From CAYQJV01 sp964417925 (GTDB taxonomy: Bacteria > Hydrothermota > Tepidihabitantia > B3-TA06 > CAYQJV01), in NCBI GenBank assembly GCA_964417925.1, contig CAYQJV010000009.1, positions 1 to 43,274 of the forward strand: a DNA stretch of 43,274 nucleotides. The letters run 5' to 3'. The translations under genes and the position numbers were made by a program. Below the pieces are notes generated by a model. It did not search any database. It had not been told where the DNA came from and worked only from the letters and a program-made list of their open reading frames with translations. This document shows, one piece after another, positions 33,488-41,939 of the stretch (position 1 is the first letter of the stretch; every line of letters begins with the position of its first letter).

Positions 33488-34036
33488 ATGAAAAAAATTG
33501 CCTTTATTATTCTTATATCTTTTATTTTCCTTCCCCTAGGTGCAGATGAGACAAAATATTTTAGAACCACAGTGGTAGAGAAAGGATATATATATGGGGC
33601 TGAAGTTGCAGGAGTTGGATATGCATTTGGAGGTGATGGATATAGAAGTTTTATGATAAAGGTTCTTAGTAAGGTAAAGGAAGTGGAAGTAGTAAAGGGA
33701 AAGACCGTTTCTATTCCTGTAGAACAAAAAATACTTTTTTCACCCTCTGCTATAAGACTGGGTTATGTTACATATCCGATAGAGGTAAAAGAATTCACCG
33801 AGACCTCTCTTGAGGCAGATGTGTATGAACCACGGGTTACCAAACTTGGGCATCTTGTAAAGGCAAAAAAAATAGGAAGCTTACTCATTACTTTTACTGA
33901 AGTGGATGGATTAAAGGGTGGAAAGGGGACATTGAATATGTATTATGATGGTAAGAGAGTACCTTATGAGATTTATTTTTATGAGACGGATGAAATACAC
34001 GATGCTTTTTACAGATGGGCTCCTGAGTTGAAATAA
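33488..34036 (+). CDS. Exported protein of unknown function
   Basis: The 182-residue protein has a clear signal peptide (MKKIAFIILISFIFLPLGADE). The mature part is beta-rich with alternating charged and hydrophobic residues (KVKEVEVVKGKTVSIPVEQK) and no cysteines. I recognise no family. AAAAAGGAGGC before the ATG is a strong ribosome site. Its place between an OmpA-like protein and another envelope protein suggests a periplasmic role. Confidence 0.75.
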   Translation: MKKIAFIILISFIFLPLGADETKYFRTTVVEKGYIYGAEVAGVGYAFGGDGYRSFMIKVLSKVKEVEVVKGKTVSIPVEQKILFSPSAIRLGYVTYPIEVKEFTETSLEADVYEPRVTKLGHLVKAKKIGSLLITFTEVDGLKGGKGTLNMYYDGKRVPYEIYFYETDEIHDAFYRWAPELK

Positions 34037-34046
34037 AATTCCATAG

Positions 34047-34910
34047 ATGATATTTTTTTTACTTTTCGCCCAAGGTTGGGGATATATATATACAGGATAT
34101 GGAGTGGGAGTGCCAAGTTTCAATCATGTGAGAATTGTAGAGTTTGGGCTTGGCACTCCCTATGTGGGTTTAGCATCCATGGTAATTGAATCTTTTTCTT
34201 TTCCAGATGAAGAGGAGTTGACAGGTTCAATTTTACCGTTGTATGTGAGAATTCCTGTGTATAAAAAACTTGGTTTGGAAAGGGATAATATATACTATTC
34301 AGTATTTGCAGACTTCTATGTAGGAGGAAGTTTCTGGGGATATCGATTTTCTGGCAAAACTCCTTTTGACTATATCATCAGGCATGAATGGTTGGGAGAA
34401 GGAGATTATTTTAATATAGGTTTTAGGGTTAATTTGCCTTTTTTAAAAGTCTTTTCAGTTATGGTAAATACAGGTGGGGTAATTGTAAAGAATGGTGTTA
34501 AAAGGGCGTATCTTGGGTTGTCTTTTTCAGCTGGAACGATCGGTCCTATAAGTTATTATCCAGAGTCTGCAGAGTTGGTTATTTCTAATGCAGAATTTTC
34601 TGATGACAACGATGGTAAGATAAACTCAAAGGAAACTGCAAGTATTATAGTAAAAGTTAAAAACAAAGGTACAAAAGTAAAAAGAGATGTGAGTATATAT
34701 GCAGAGCTTTTGGATAGAAATTTTAAAAGATTTTTAAAATTTACAGATGTTACTATAAAGGAGATATATCCAGGAGAGGAAAGAGAGGTAGTGATTGAGG
34801 TGAGGGCAGGGGAGTTTATTCCCAAGATAGCTTATAGAGTAAAGATAACCGGAAAAGATATGTTTGGTAATTTTATCGTCCCTTTTTATCTTATAATAGA
34901 AAGTGAATAA
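34047..34910 (+). CDS. Exported protein with barrel-like N-terminus and CARDB-like C-terminal domain
   Basis: The 287-residue protein opens with a short hydrophobic stretch (MIFFLLFAQGWGYIYTG). Residues up to about 170 are Gly- and aromatic-rich with alternating strands, as in an outer-membrane barrel or part of one. Residues about 175-287 (ELVISNAEFSDDNDGKINSKET, then VKVKNKGTKVKRDVSIYAEL) look like an immunoglobulin-like CARDB domain, common on surface proteins. No ribosome site precedes the ATG, so it probably relies on coupling with the previous gene 10 bases upstream. Its last 8 bases overlap the PTS EIIB gene. Function unknown. Confidence 0.7.
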   Translation: MIFFLLFAQGWGYIYTGYGVGVPSFNHVRIVEFGLGTPYVGLASMVIESFSFPDEEELTGSILPLYVRIPVYKKLGLERDNIYYSVFADFYVGGSFWGYRFSGKTPFDYIIRHEWLGEGDYFNIGFRVNLPFLKVFSVMVNTGGVIVKNGVKRAYLGLSFSAGTIGPISYYPESAELVISNAEFSDDNDGKINSKETASIIVKVKNKGTKVKRDVSIYAELLDRNFKRFLKFTDVTIKEIYPGEEREVVIEVRAGEFIPKIAYRVKITGKDMFGNFIVPFYLIIESE

Positions 34911-35379
34911 TGATGTAATTTACTGTGTTGATGATAGGTTAATCCATGGTCAAATTCTTGTAGGATGGTTAAAACCTCTTGGGATAAAAAATGTGGTGAT
35001 TGTAAACGATTTTCTTTACCAGAACAGATATAGCCAGAAAATGTTTCTTGAAATTTCAAAGAACCTTAAAATCTATTTTAAAAACACTGTCCATACAGAT
35101 TTTAGTTTTTTGCAGGAAAAGACAATGGTAATGTTTGAATCAATAGCAGATGCCTGGAAGGCTTATAGGAATGGTATTAAGTTTGATCTGCTTTTACTTC
35201 TTGGAATAAGAAAGGTAAAATCCATAATTGAAATTCCTCCGTTCATTTACATTGACTATAATGATGTAAAGGATATAATAAATCTTATGAAAAAAAATGT
35301 TAAAATAATAGCAAAACAGTTTCCGCATGCAAAGGAGATAGGGATAGAGAAATTATTAAAAAAGAAAAATATGCTATGA
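34903..35379 (+). CDS. PTS system mannose/fructose/sorbose-family EIIB component
   Basis: EIIB takes phosphate from EIIA and gives it to the incoming sugar. The 158-residue protein begins MNNDVIYCVDDRLIHGQILVGW. The VDDRLIHGQ block is the family signature and His15 is the phosphorylated residue. Length is normal. The start is a GTG at 34903 that overlaps the previous gene by 8 bases. It is followed by EIIC, EIID, HPr and EI genes, each overlapping. The matching EIIA is at 3702-4079. Sugar specificity is not readable. Confidence 0.93.
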   Translation: MNNDVIYCVDDRLIHGQILVGWLKPLGIKNVVIVNDFLYQNRYSQKMFLEISKNLKIYFKNTVHTDFSFLQEKTMVMFESIADAWKAYRNGIKFDLLLLLGIRKVKSIIEIPPFIYIDYNDVKDIINLMKKNVKIIAKQFPHAKEIGIEKLLKKKNML

Positions 35380-36059
35380 TGGAAGAAATACTATTACTGC
35401 TTGTTGTCTGTTTTTTATGGCTGGATAAGTATGCAGTGGGTGAATTTGGTATTTCCCAGCCACTGGTCGTTTCATCACTCGCAGGATTAGGGATGAATGA
35501 GGTAAATGAGTTTTTAAAACTTGGTATTTTACTACAGCCTATCTGGCTTTCTGAGTTTCCTTTTGGAAAAAACATTGTTCAGGATGCTCAAGGAGCAGGA
35601 ATCTGTGCGTGTATTTCTTTTATAATATTAAAAACCTTTTTGAAAGTGAAGATGGTAGAGAAAATTTTTGTTGTTGCCCTTCTATCCGCTATTGTAGGAA
35701 GTATGATAGGGACATTACTTGATGGATATTTAAGAAAACTTAGCAATTTTTTTGCTCAGCGAATAGAGAGAGAAAAAGAATTTCAAAAAATAGCCCTTAT
35801 TCATATTTCTTCTCTTCCACTTTACGCAGGAGCAGGTATTATTATAGGGTTTATCGGTGTATTGATAGCTGTAATAGTAGTAAGTACTGGATTGTTAAAG
35901 TTCATTCCTTCCGTTCCTTATTATCTCCTTTTGGTGAATTCTATTTTTATAGGGGTCGTTTTCATACTTAAAGAATTTGCTATAAAAAAGAACTGGATTC
36001 AAGGTATTGTAGGAATTGTGTTAGGATTTATGATATGGGCAGTTTTAAAAAAGCCCTAA
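35376..36059 (+). CDS. PTS system mannose-family EIIC component (divergent)
   Basis: The 227-residue protein is highly hydrophobic, with about six or seven predicted membrane segments. These include residues 3-15, 73-90, 95-118, a long IIIGFIGVLIAVIVV stretch near 155-170, and the C-terminal GIVGIVLGFMIWAV. The opening LLLLVVCFLWLDKYAVGEFGISQPLV fits the PTS_EIIC ManY family, in which the first helix precedes a conserved Q(P)(L/V) turn. Similarity is weaker than for EIIB or EIID. Position between EIIB and EIID makes the identity secure. It forms the sugar channel with EIID. The stop-start overlap with EIIB is ATGA. Confidence 0.82.
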   Translation: MMEEILLLLVVCFLWLDKYAVGEFGISQPLVVSSLAGLGMNEVNEFLKLGILLQPIWLSEFPFGKNIVQDAQGAGICACISFIILKTFLKVKMVEKIFVVALLSAIVGSMIGTLLDGYLRKLSNFFAQRIEREKEFQKIALIHISSLPLYAGAGIIIGFIGVLIAVIVVSTGLLKFIPSVPYYLLLVNSIFIGVVFILKEFAIKKNWIQGIVGIVLGFMIWAVLKKP

Positions 36060-36697
36060 AGAACTTTTTTTTACAGCTTTTAATCCAATCAGGATGGTCG
36101 GAAAGGTATCAGCAGAGGTCCGGTTTTCTGTTTGTTTTATCCGGGATAACAAAGAAGGAAGTTTTTCTTAAAAAGAAAAAAAAGATAGAAGAGTTCAACA
36201 CAAATCCATATTTCGCTTCTTATATTACAGGAATGCTTCTTAGTCCATCTGGAAGATATGATAGATACAGCCAAAGCTATTATGCAGCAATTGGTGATGA
36301 GTTAATATGGGAGATGTTACGTCCTTTCCTTTTGCTGTTTTCTTTACTGCTCACCCTTAAGTTTGGGATAATAGGTGTTTTAGTATTTCTTTTAGTGTAT
36401 AACTTTATATGTCAAGGAATAAGATTTATGGGATTTGCTGTAGGAATGTCTAAGAAGGAGAACAGAGTTTTTAAAGAGTTTCTGTTATACGTTAAAGCAG
36501 TGATGCTTAATTTAGGAATTATAAGTGCAGGGATGCTTTTCACAGTGTTTTTAAGCTTTCCCTATCTTGCCACGGAGATGGTAAAGATCTTTATGCTTTT
36601 TGTGGTAATTATAATTCTCTACTTACTAAAGAGGTCTCCTTCTGAAACATTATTTTTTACTATTTTATATATGATGATTATACAAGGGATGCTATGA
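36035..36697 (+). CDS. PTS system mannose-family EIID component
   Basis: The 220-residue protein carries EIID marks: FFLQLLIQSGWSERYQQRSGFLFVL (the family has SW(N/S)YERMQ..GF), FNTNPYFASYITGMLLS (family FNTHPxLxxxIxG) and AIGDELIWEMLRPFLL (family GDxLxWxxxRP). Membrane helices lie at about 95-128, 152-175 and 180-198. Together with EIIC it translocates the sugar. The protein is shorter than typical EIID (about 270-280), mainly through a compact loop between the first and second blocks. It overlaps EIIC by 25 bases. Confidence 0.88.
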   Translation: MGSFKKALKNFFLQLLIQSGWSERYQQRSGFLFVLSGITKKEVFLKKKKKIEEFNTNPYFASYITGMLLSPSGRYDRYSQSYYAAIGDELIWEMLRPFLLLFSLLLTLKFGIIGVLVFLLVYNFICQGIRFMGFAVGMSKKENRVFKEFLLYVKAVMLNLGIISAGMLFTVFLSFPYLATEMVKIFMLFVVIIILYLLKRSPSETLFFTILYMMIIQGML

Positions 36698-36954
36698 TAG
36701 AGGGTAAAATAAAAATAAAGAAGGAAGTAGGACTTCATGCACGACCTGCTGCAAATTTTGTTAAAACTGCTGAGAGGTTTAGGTCCAATGTATGGCTTAC
36801 CAAAGATGGGATTAAGGTAAATGGGAAAAGTATCCTCTCTATTCTTTCTCTTGCAGTAGAAAAAGGTAGTACCATAACTCTTACTGTGGATGGAGAGGAT
36901 GAAGAAGAAGCTTTTAAAACCCTTAAAGAGATTTTGGAGAAGGAAGAGCCCTGA
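36694..36954 (+). CDS. ptsH: Phosphocarrier protein HPr
   Basis: HPr shuttles phosphate from Enzyme I to EIIA. The 86-residue protein has KKEVGLHARPAANFVKTA with the phosphorylated His15, and KVNGKSILSILSLA with Ser46, the target of HPr kinase. Both residues are at their standard positions. The presence of Ser46 agrees with the hprK gene at 4076-5050, so regulatory phosphorylation is expected as well as the transport relay. It overlaps EIID by 4 bases and EI by 1 base. Confidence 0.96.
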   Translation: MIEGKIKIKKEVGLHARPAANFVKTAERFRSNVWLTKDGIKVNGKSILSILSLAVEKGSTITLTVDGEDEEEAFKTLKEILEKEEP

Positions 36955-38711
36955 TGTTACTTAAAGGAATACCCGTATCTGGAGGTTATGGAATAGGTAG
37001 AATAGTTATATACCAAGAGTATATTCCTGATATAAAGAAGGTAAAGATAGGGAAGGAAAATATAGAAAGGGAACTTGCAAATTTTAAAGAGGCTTTAAAG
37101 AAGTCTGCAGAGGATCTTCTACACCTCAAAGAAACAATAGGAGAGAGACTGGGTAGTGATTTTTCTGGATTTCTGGATGTACAACTTCATGTAATAAATG
37201 ATAAAGAGTTTATAGAAAAGGTTGTAAACACCATTAAAGAGGGGTTCAGTGCAGAATATTCACTTAAAAGAGCAGTAGATGAAATATTACTTCCCCTCCG
37301 TGCCCAAGGTACTCAATTCTTTAAAGAAAGAATGATTGATATATACGATGTTACTCATCGTATATTGAAAAATCTCCATGGGCTTCCTCCATTTACAATT
37401 GTTGATATTCCTGAGGATAGTATTATAGTGGCGAAGAATCTTCCTCCTTCAGAAGCTATTCTTTTGACACCAGAAAAAGTAAAGGGAATAGCATTACAGG
37501 CAGCAGGTAAGACTGCTCATGTTACAATAATTGCAAAGTCTCTTGAAATTCCTGCTGTGGCAGGCATAAAAGACCTACTGAATAAAACTGAGGAAGGTAA
37601 AACTGGAATCGTGGATGGGGAGAGAGGTATTTTTATAATAAATCCAACGAAACAGAAGATAGAATATTATACAAAACAAATTGAGAATTTAAGAATAAGG
37701 AGACTAAAGTTAATAGAAAAACATGCTCCTCCGATTACGAAGGATGGTAAAAGAATAGATGTATCTGCAAATATTGAACTTTTAAGTGAAATCTACTCAG
37801 TAAAGAAGTACGAAGCAGAAGGAATAGGATTGTTTAGAACAGAATATCTTTTTCTTGCTAAAAGGAGAGTTCCTACTGAGGAGGAGCAGTTTTACATATA
37901 TAAAGAAGCAGCTGAAAGGTTAAAACCTATGCCAGTAATTATAAGGACCTTTGATTTTGGAGGGGATAAAATCGTTCCTGATTATACAGAGCCGAATCCA
38001 TTTCTTGGTTGGAGAGCTGTGAGATTCTGTTTGGACAATTTGGATTTTTTTAATTCTCAACTACGTGCTATTATTAGAGCATCTGCTTATGGAAATGTAA
38101 AGTTAATGTTCCCGATGATAAGTAGTATAGAAGAGATTAGGAAGATAAAAATAATATTGAAAAATATTTATAAAGAACTTGATGATAAGGAAATACCCTA
38201 TGATAAGGATATGGAAATAGGAATAATGGTAGAGGTTCCTTCTGTAGCTCTTCTTGCAGAGAAGTTTACAAAATATGTTAACTTTTTTAGTATAGGTTCA
38301 AACGACCTCACTCAGTATACCCTTGCAGTTGACAGAAATAATGAAAGGATTTCATCTCTTTTTGACCATTTTCATCCTGCAGTGCTTCGACTTATAAAAA
38401 GGACTATAGGGGCTGCGCATCAGGGACATATTTGGGTAGGGGTTTGCGGAGAAATTGCATCGGACCCCTTAGGAATTGCTTTACTTGTAGGTTTTGGTGT
38501 AGATGAACTTTCGATGATTCCATGTATGGTTCCGGAGGCAAAGGTAATAATTCAGGGATTGGAGTATGAAAAAGTAAAAAAGATAGTACATAAGGTAGTG
38601 GAGTTTTCAACTCCTTTGGAAGTAACGAGGTATCTTAGAAGAGAACTTTCTAAAAGTTTTCCTGATCTTGCTCCTTTATTCAAAAAAGGAAACATATCAT
38701 GCATACTTTAA
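36954..38711 (+). CDS. ptsI: PTS Enzyme I (phosphoenolpyruvate-protein phosphotransferase)
   Basis: EI takes phosphate from phosphoenolpyruvate onto a histidine and passes it to HPr. The 585-residue protein is full length. It has MLLKGIPVSGGYGIGRIV at the start, the swivelling domain with AAGKTAHVTIIAKSLEIPAVAG (His189, same number as in E. coli), GLFRTEYLF, FDFGGDKIVPDYTEPNPFLGWRAVR in the PEP-binding barrel, GSNDLTQYTLAVDR, and VGVCGEIASDP with the acid-base Cys. All key residues are present. The 3' end overlaps the isomerase gene by 13 bases. Confidence 0.97.
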   Translation: MLLKGIPVSGGYGIGRIVIYQEYIPDIKKVKIGKENIERELANFKEALKKSAEDLLHLKETIGERLGSDFSGFLDVQLHVINDKEFIEKVVNTIKEGFSAEYSLKRAVDEILLPLRAQGTQFFKERMIDIYDVTHRILKNLHGLPPFTIVDIPEDSIIVAKNLPPSEAILLTPEKVKGIALQAAGKTAHVTIIAKSLEIPAVAGIKDLLNKTEEGKTGIVDGERGIFIINPTKQKIEYYTKQIENLRIRRLKLIEKHAPPITKDGKRIDVSANIELLSEIYSVKKYEAEGIGLFRTEYLFLAKRRVPTEEEQFYIYKEAAERLKPMPVIIRTFDFGGDKIVPDYTEPNPFLGWRAVRFCLDNLDFFNSQLRAIIRASAYGNVKLMFPMISSIEEIRKIKIILKNIYKELDDKEIPYDKDMEIGIMVEVPSVALLAEKFTKYVNFFSIGSNDLTQYTLAVDRNNERISSLFDHFHPAVLRLIKRTIGAAHQGHIWVGVCGEIASDPLGIALLVGFGVDELSMIPCMVPEAKVIIQGLEYEKVKKIVHKVVEFSTPLEVTRYLRRELSKSFPDLAPLFKKGNISCIL

Positions 38712-39673
38712 TAAAGAGCCTTCCAGATCAGTTAAAAGAGGGATATAATTCAGGACCATATGAGAAAAGAGAAAAACCTGAAGTAATATACTTTTTTGGA
38801 ATGGGGGGGTCAGGAATTTCAGGAGATCTTTTAAAAAGTTATCTTTTGGACATTTCTTCTGTTCCATTGGTTGTTATTAAAGATTACAGCATTCCTGTTT
38901 TTTGTAAAAAACCTCTTTGTATTTTTGTGAGTTATTCAGGGAATACAGAAGAAACCTTGGAATGTTTTATGCAGACCCTTAAAAAAACCAAAAACATTTT
39001 TGTGGTTTCCAGTAATGGAAAGTTATTATCCATTGCTGAGAAGCAAAAGATAGAGCATTATAGAGTTCCTTCGGGTTTGCCACCGAGGTGCGCCCTTGGA
39101 TTTATTTTTTCTGCAATTTTAAAGTTTCTTGAGAGTAACGTTTTTATGTGCGTAAAGAATGAGATAGAGGAGGCGATAAAATTGCTTTCAGAAAAAAAAG
39201 AGGAATATGAAAGTAAAGCACAAATAATAGCAGAAAGACTTCTTGGTAGATTACCCTTAATATACACTCTTTCACAAAAGTTTTATCCTGTGGCTTATAG
39301 GTTTCAGTGTCAACTTAATGAAAATGCTAAGATTTTTTCCCATTCCCACTTTATTCCTGAGATGAATCATAATGAGATAATGGGCTATATGGGATTTTCT
39401 GAAGTTAACCGTTTAATCACTGTAGTATATCTTATATCTGGAGAGGAAAATGATAGAAATATCAAAAGAAAAGAGATTTTGAGAAATCTTCTGAACGTTC
39501 CTTTTGTAGATATTCATGCAGATGGGAAGAGTACGATAGCAAGATTCTTCTCTCTTATCATGCAGACTGATTTTGTAAGTTTATATCTCGCTTTAAAAAG
39601 AAATGTAAATCCATTTGAGATTCCTCTCATAGATAGGTTAAAAAAAGAAATAAAGGGGGAGGTATGGATGTAA
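38699..39673 (+). CDS. Bifunctional phosphoglucose/phosphomannose isomerase (SIS family)
   Basis: This 324-residue SIS-fold enzyme has FFGMGGSGISGDLLKSYL (first SIS motif), FVSYSGNTEETLECF (phosphate-binding Ser/Thr cluster), PSGLPPRCALGFIFSA, and EMNHNEIMGYMGF near residue 220. The Pro-Arg-Cys-Ala and MNHNE blocks mark the archaeal/thermophile bifunctional PGI/PMI group rather than classic PGI or 6-phospho-3-hexuloisomerase (about 180 residues). It interconverts fructose 6-phosphate with glucose 6-phosphate and mannose 6-phosphate. It lies between Enzyme I and a sugar nucleotidyltransferase and overlaps both. That fits a role in routing PTS- or RuBisCO-derived hexose phosphates. Confidence 0.88.
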   Translation: MHTLIKSLPDQLKEGYNSGPYEKREKPEVIYFFGMGGSGISGDLLKSYLLDISSVPLVVIKDYSIPVFCKKPLCIFVSYSGNTEETLECFMQTLKKTKNIFVVSSNGKLLSIAEKQKIEHYRVPSGLPPRCALGFIFSAILKFLESNVFMCVKNEIEEAIKLLSEKKEEYESKAQIIAERLLGRLPLIYTLSQKFYPVAYRFQCQLNENAKIFSHSHFIPEMNHNEIMGYMGFSEVNRLITVVYLISGEENDRNIKRKEILRNLLNVPFVDIHADGKSTIARFFSLIMQTDFVSLYLALKRNVNPFEIPLIDRLKKEIKGEVWM

Positions 39674-40641
39674 TAATTCCTGTAGCAGGAAAGGGTACAC
39701 GAACCCGACCTCACAGCCTTTATACTTCTAAACCTTTATTATTTGTAGCAGGTAAAAAAATAATAGAGCATATCATCGAAGTTCTGGGCGAATTTGAAGA
39801 AAAGATAGAAAGATTGATCTTTGTTATAGGAAAAGACCAGGAAGATTTTATAAAATATATGAACTCAAAAAGATTTGCTTTTAAAGTGGAATACAGAATT
39901 CAGGAGAGTCCATTAGGACTTGGTGATGCAGTATATCAGGGTTTAAAAGACGTTGAAAATGATGTTCTTATAATGTTGGGGGATACTATTGTAAAGTTTA
40001 CTCCAGCCCTATTAGGGAAGGATAGCTTCATAGGGGTGATGGAAGTAGAGGATCCAAGAAGGTTTGGGGTGGTAAAAGTAGAGAAGGGAATAATAGTAGA
40101 TATGGAAGAAAAACCTGATGAACCTCCTACAAATCTTGCCATTGCAGGAGTTTATTATATTAAAGACTCTTATGTATTAAAAGGAGCTCTTGAAAGAATA
40201 ATAGAAAGTAATGTGAGAACAAAAGGAGAGATTCAGTTAACCGATGCTTTAAAGTGGATGTGCAGAGATCAATATAGGTTCAGGTCTTTATTGCTTTCGG
40301 AATGGTACGATTGTGGAACGTGTGAGGCGCTTCTTGCAACCAATAGAAAGCTTTTGCTTAAAAACTTTACAGTTACGCATCATTTTTATGATTCTTTAAT
40401 TATAAATCCAGTATGGATACATCCAGAAGCAGTGATTGAAGAATCTGTTATTGGGCCTTTTGTTTCAGTGGATAAAGGGGCTAAAATTAAGAATAGTATT
40501 ATAAGAAGTTCAATTATAAATAGTAATTCTCTCGTAGAAAATGTGGTATTGAGAGATTCAATCATAGGAGAAAGGGCAATTTGCGTATCTGATATTAAGA
40601 GTTTTAACATCGGTCCTTTTTCTTGTTTAAAAAATTCCTAA
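39664..40641 (+). CDS. Sugar-phosphate nucleotidyltransferase with short left-handed beta-helix
   Basis: The 325-residue protein begins MDVIIPVAGKGTRTRPHSLYTSKPLLFVAGK, the GxGTRxRP nucleotide-binding motif of glucose-1-phosphate thymidylyl/uridylyl/mannose-1-phosphate transferases, in the variant with PHTL-like PHSL seen in Bacteroidota. Later blocks are ILMLGDT-like VLIMLGDTIV, VVKVEKGIIVDMEEKPDEPPT and GEIQLTDAL. The C-terminal 80 residues (WIHPEAVIEESVIGPFVSV and onward) are hexapeptide repeats forming a left-handed beta-helix. It activates a sugar 1-phosphate with an NTP; which sugar and base are not readable. It overlaps the isomerase by 10 bases. Confidence 0.85.
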   Translation: MDVIIPVAGKGTRTRPHSLYTSKPLLFVAGKKIIEHIIEVLGEFEEKIERLIFVIGKDQEDFIKYMNSKRFAFKVEYRIQESPLGLGDAVYQGLKDVENDVLIMLGDTIVKFTPALLGKDSFIGVMEVEDPRRFGVVKVEKGIIVDMEEKPDEPPTNLAIAGVYYIKDSYVLKGALERIIESNVRTKGEIQLTDALKWMCRDQYRFRSLLLSEWYDCGTCEALLATNRKLLLKNFTVTHHFYDSLIINPVWIHPEAVIEESVIGPFVSVDKGAKIKNSIIRSSIINSNSLVENVVLRDSIIGERAICVSDIKSFNIGPFSCLKNS

Positions 40642-40650
40642 GATTGGGAA

Positions 40651-40656
40651 AGGAGG
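40651..40656 (+). promoter_or_regulatory. Shine-Dalgarno site fixing the RuBisCO start
   Basis: AGGAGG followed by five bases and ATG at 40662. The upstream reading frame is open further, to 40623, but that part overlaps the previous gene and lacks RuBisCO-like sequence, so this site sets the start. Confidence 0.85.
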
Positions 40657-40661
40657 TAAGG

Positions 40662-41939
40662 ATGGCTTACATTGATTTTAATTATATTCCAAAGGACGAT
40701 GATCTCCTTGTTATTTATTATTTTGAACCAAAAGATGGTGTTTCTTTTGAAGAAGCAGCAGAAGCTATAGCAGGAGAATCTTCTGTAGGGACATGGACAG
40801 ATGTTACAACTATGAAAGAAGAGATAAAAGAAAAGTTGAGACCTCATGTGTACGAGATAAAAGATAACCATGTAAAAATTGCATATCCTGTTGAATTATT
40901 TGAAGAAAACAACGTTTCCCAAATTCTTTCAAGTATCGCAGGTAATATATTTGGCATGAAGGCGGTTAAAAATCTCCGACTTGTGGATGTAAGGTTTCCT
41001 CCAAAGATCCTTGATTCAATGCCAGGACCAAGATTCGGAGTTCAGGGAGTAAGAGAAATGCTTGGCATAAGAAATAGACCTCTTGTAGGAACAATTGTGA
41101 AGCCAAAAGTAGGATTGAATGAAGAAGAGTTTGCACAGGTTTTATACAATGCTTTAAAAGGAGGATGCGATTTTGTGAAGGATGATGAGAATCTCACCAG
41201 TATGAGTTTTAATAGATTTGAGAAAAGAGTAGAACTTGCATTAAAAATGGTTGAGAAAGTGGAAAAAGAAACAGGGGAGAAAAAGGCATATCTTCCTAAT
41301 ATTACTGCACCATACCGAGAGATGGTGAAAAGAGCAGAGTATGTAAAGAAGTCGGGTGGTAAATATATAATGATAGATGTCGTTACAGCCGGTTTTTCTG
41401 CAATTCAATCAATAAGAGAAGAAAACTTTGAAATGATTATTCATGCCCATAGAGCAATGTATGCAGCTTTTGCAAGAAATCCCAAACATGGGATTTCAAC
41501 GCTTGTTTTTTCAAAATTTGTAAGACTCGTAGGAGCTGATCAACTTCATATAGGAACTGTGGTGGGAAAAATGGAAGGAAAGAAAAAGGATGTAATGACA
41601 ATTTATAAAGAAATGTATGAAACCAATTTCTCAGGTGATGAAGTCCATTTTCCTCAACACTGGAAAAACATAAAACCTGTATTTCCTGTATCTTCAGGTG
41701 GTTTGCATCCGTTTTTAATTCCTGATCTATTATCAATTTTTGGGAAAGATTTTATAATGATGTTTGGAGGAGGTATCCATGGACATCCATGGGGAACTGA
41801 GGCTGGAGCAAGAACGGTAAGGAAGGTACTGGCTTGGACAATGGAGGAAAAAGAACTTAAAGAACTTGTGGAGAAAGATGAAGAGGTGAGGGTGGCGTAT
41901 GAAAAGTGGGGACACAAAAGATGGGACGTGTCTTCTTAG
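40662..41939 (+). CDS. Ribulose-bisphosphate carboxylase, form III type large subunit
   Basis: RuBisCO adds CO2 to ribulose 1,5-bisphosphate to give two 3-phosphoglycerate. The 425-residue protein has every catalytic element. These include ESSVGTWTDV with Glu39/Thr44/Trp45, NIFGMKAVKNLRL with Asn95, GTIVKPKVGL with Lys147, and DFVKDDE with carbamylatable Lys173 and metal-binding Asp175/Glu176. HAHRAMYA gives His263/Arg264, GTVVGKMEG in loop 6 gives Lys303, PVSSGG gives Ser345, and MFGGGIHGHPWG follows. It is therefore not a RuBisCO-like protein. The NIFGMKxVKNLRLxD block and length match archaeal form III, not form I or II. No small subunit gene is nearby. The 3' end overlaps the phosphoribulokinase gene by 19 bases, strongly suggesting joint function. 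Confidence 0.94.
   Translation: MAYIDFNYIPKDDDLLVIYYFEPKDGVSFEEAAEAIAGESSVGTWTDVTTMKEEIKEKLRPHVYEIKDNHVKIAYPVELFEENNVSQILSSIAGNIFGMKAVKNLRLVDVRFPPKILDSMPGPRFGVQGVREMLGIRNRPLVGTIVKPKVGLNEEEFAQVLYNALKGGCDFVKDDENLTSMSFNRFEKRVELALKMVEKVEKETGEKKAYLPNITAPYREMVKRAEYVKKSGGKYIMIDVVTAGFSAIQSIREENFEMIIHAHRAMYAAFARNPKHGISTLVFSKFVRLVGADQLHIGTVVGKMEGKKKDVMTIYKEMYETNFSGDEVHFPQHWKNIKPVFPVSSGGLHPFLIPDLLSIFGKDFIMMFGGGIHGHPWGTEAGARTVRKVLAWTMEEKELKELVEKDEEVRVAYEKWGHKRWDVSS

Noticed and set aside
38699..39673. The SIS-domain gene as 6-phospho-3-hexuloisomerase of the reductive hexulose-phosphate pathway
   Set aside because: It is 324 residues with two SIS halves and the PRCA and MNHNE blocks of PGI/PMI; hexuloisomerase is about 180 residues.
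40623..40661. Extended RuBisCO N-terminus starting at 40623
   Set aside because: Those 13 codons overlap the previous gene and match no RuBisCO; AGGAGG five bases before the ATG at 40662 fixes the start.
40662..41939. RuBisCO-like protein (form IV)
   Set aside because: All catalytic residues, including the carbamylated Lys and loop 6 Lys, are present, unlike form IV.
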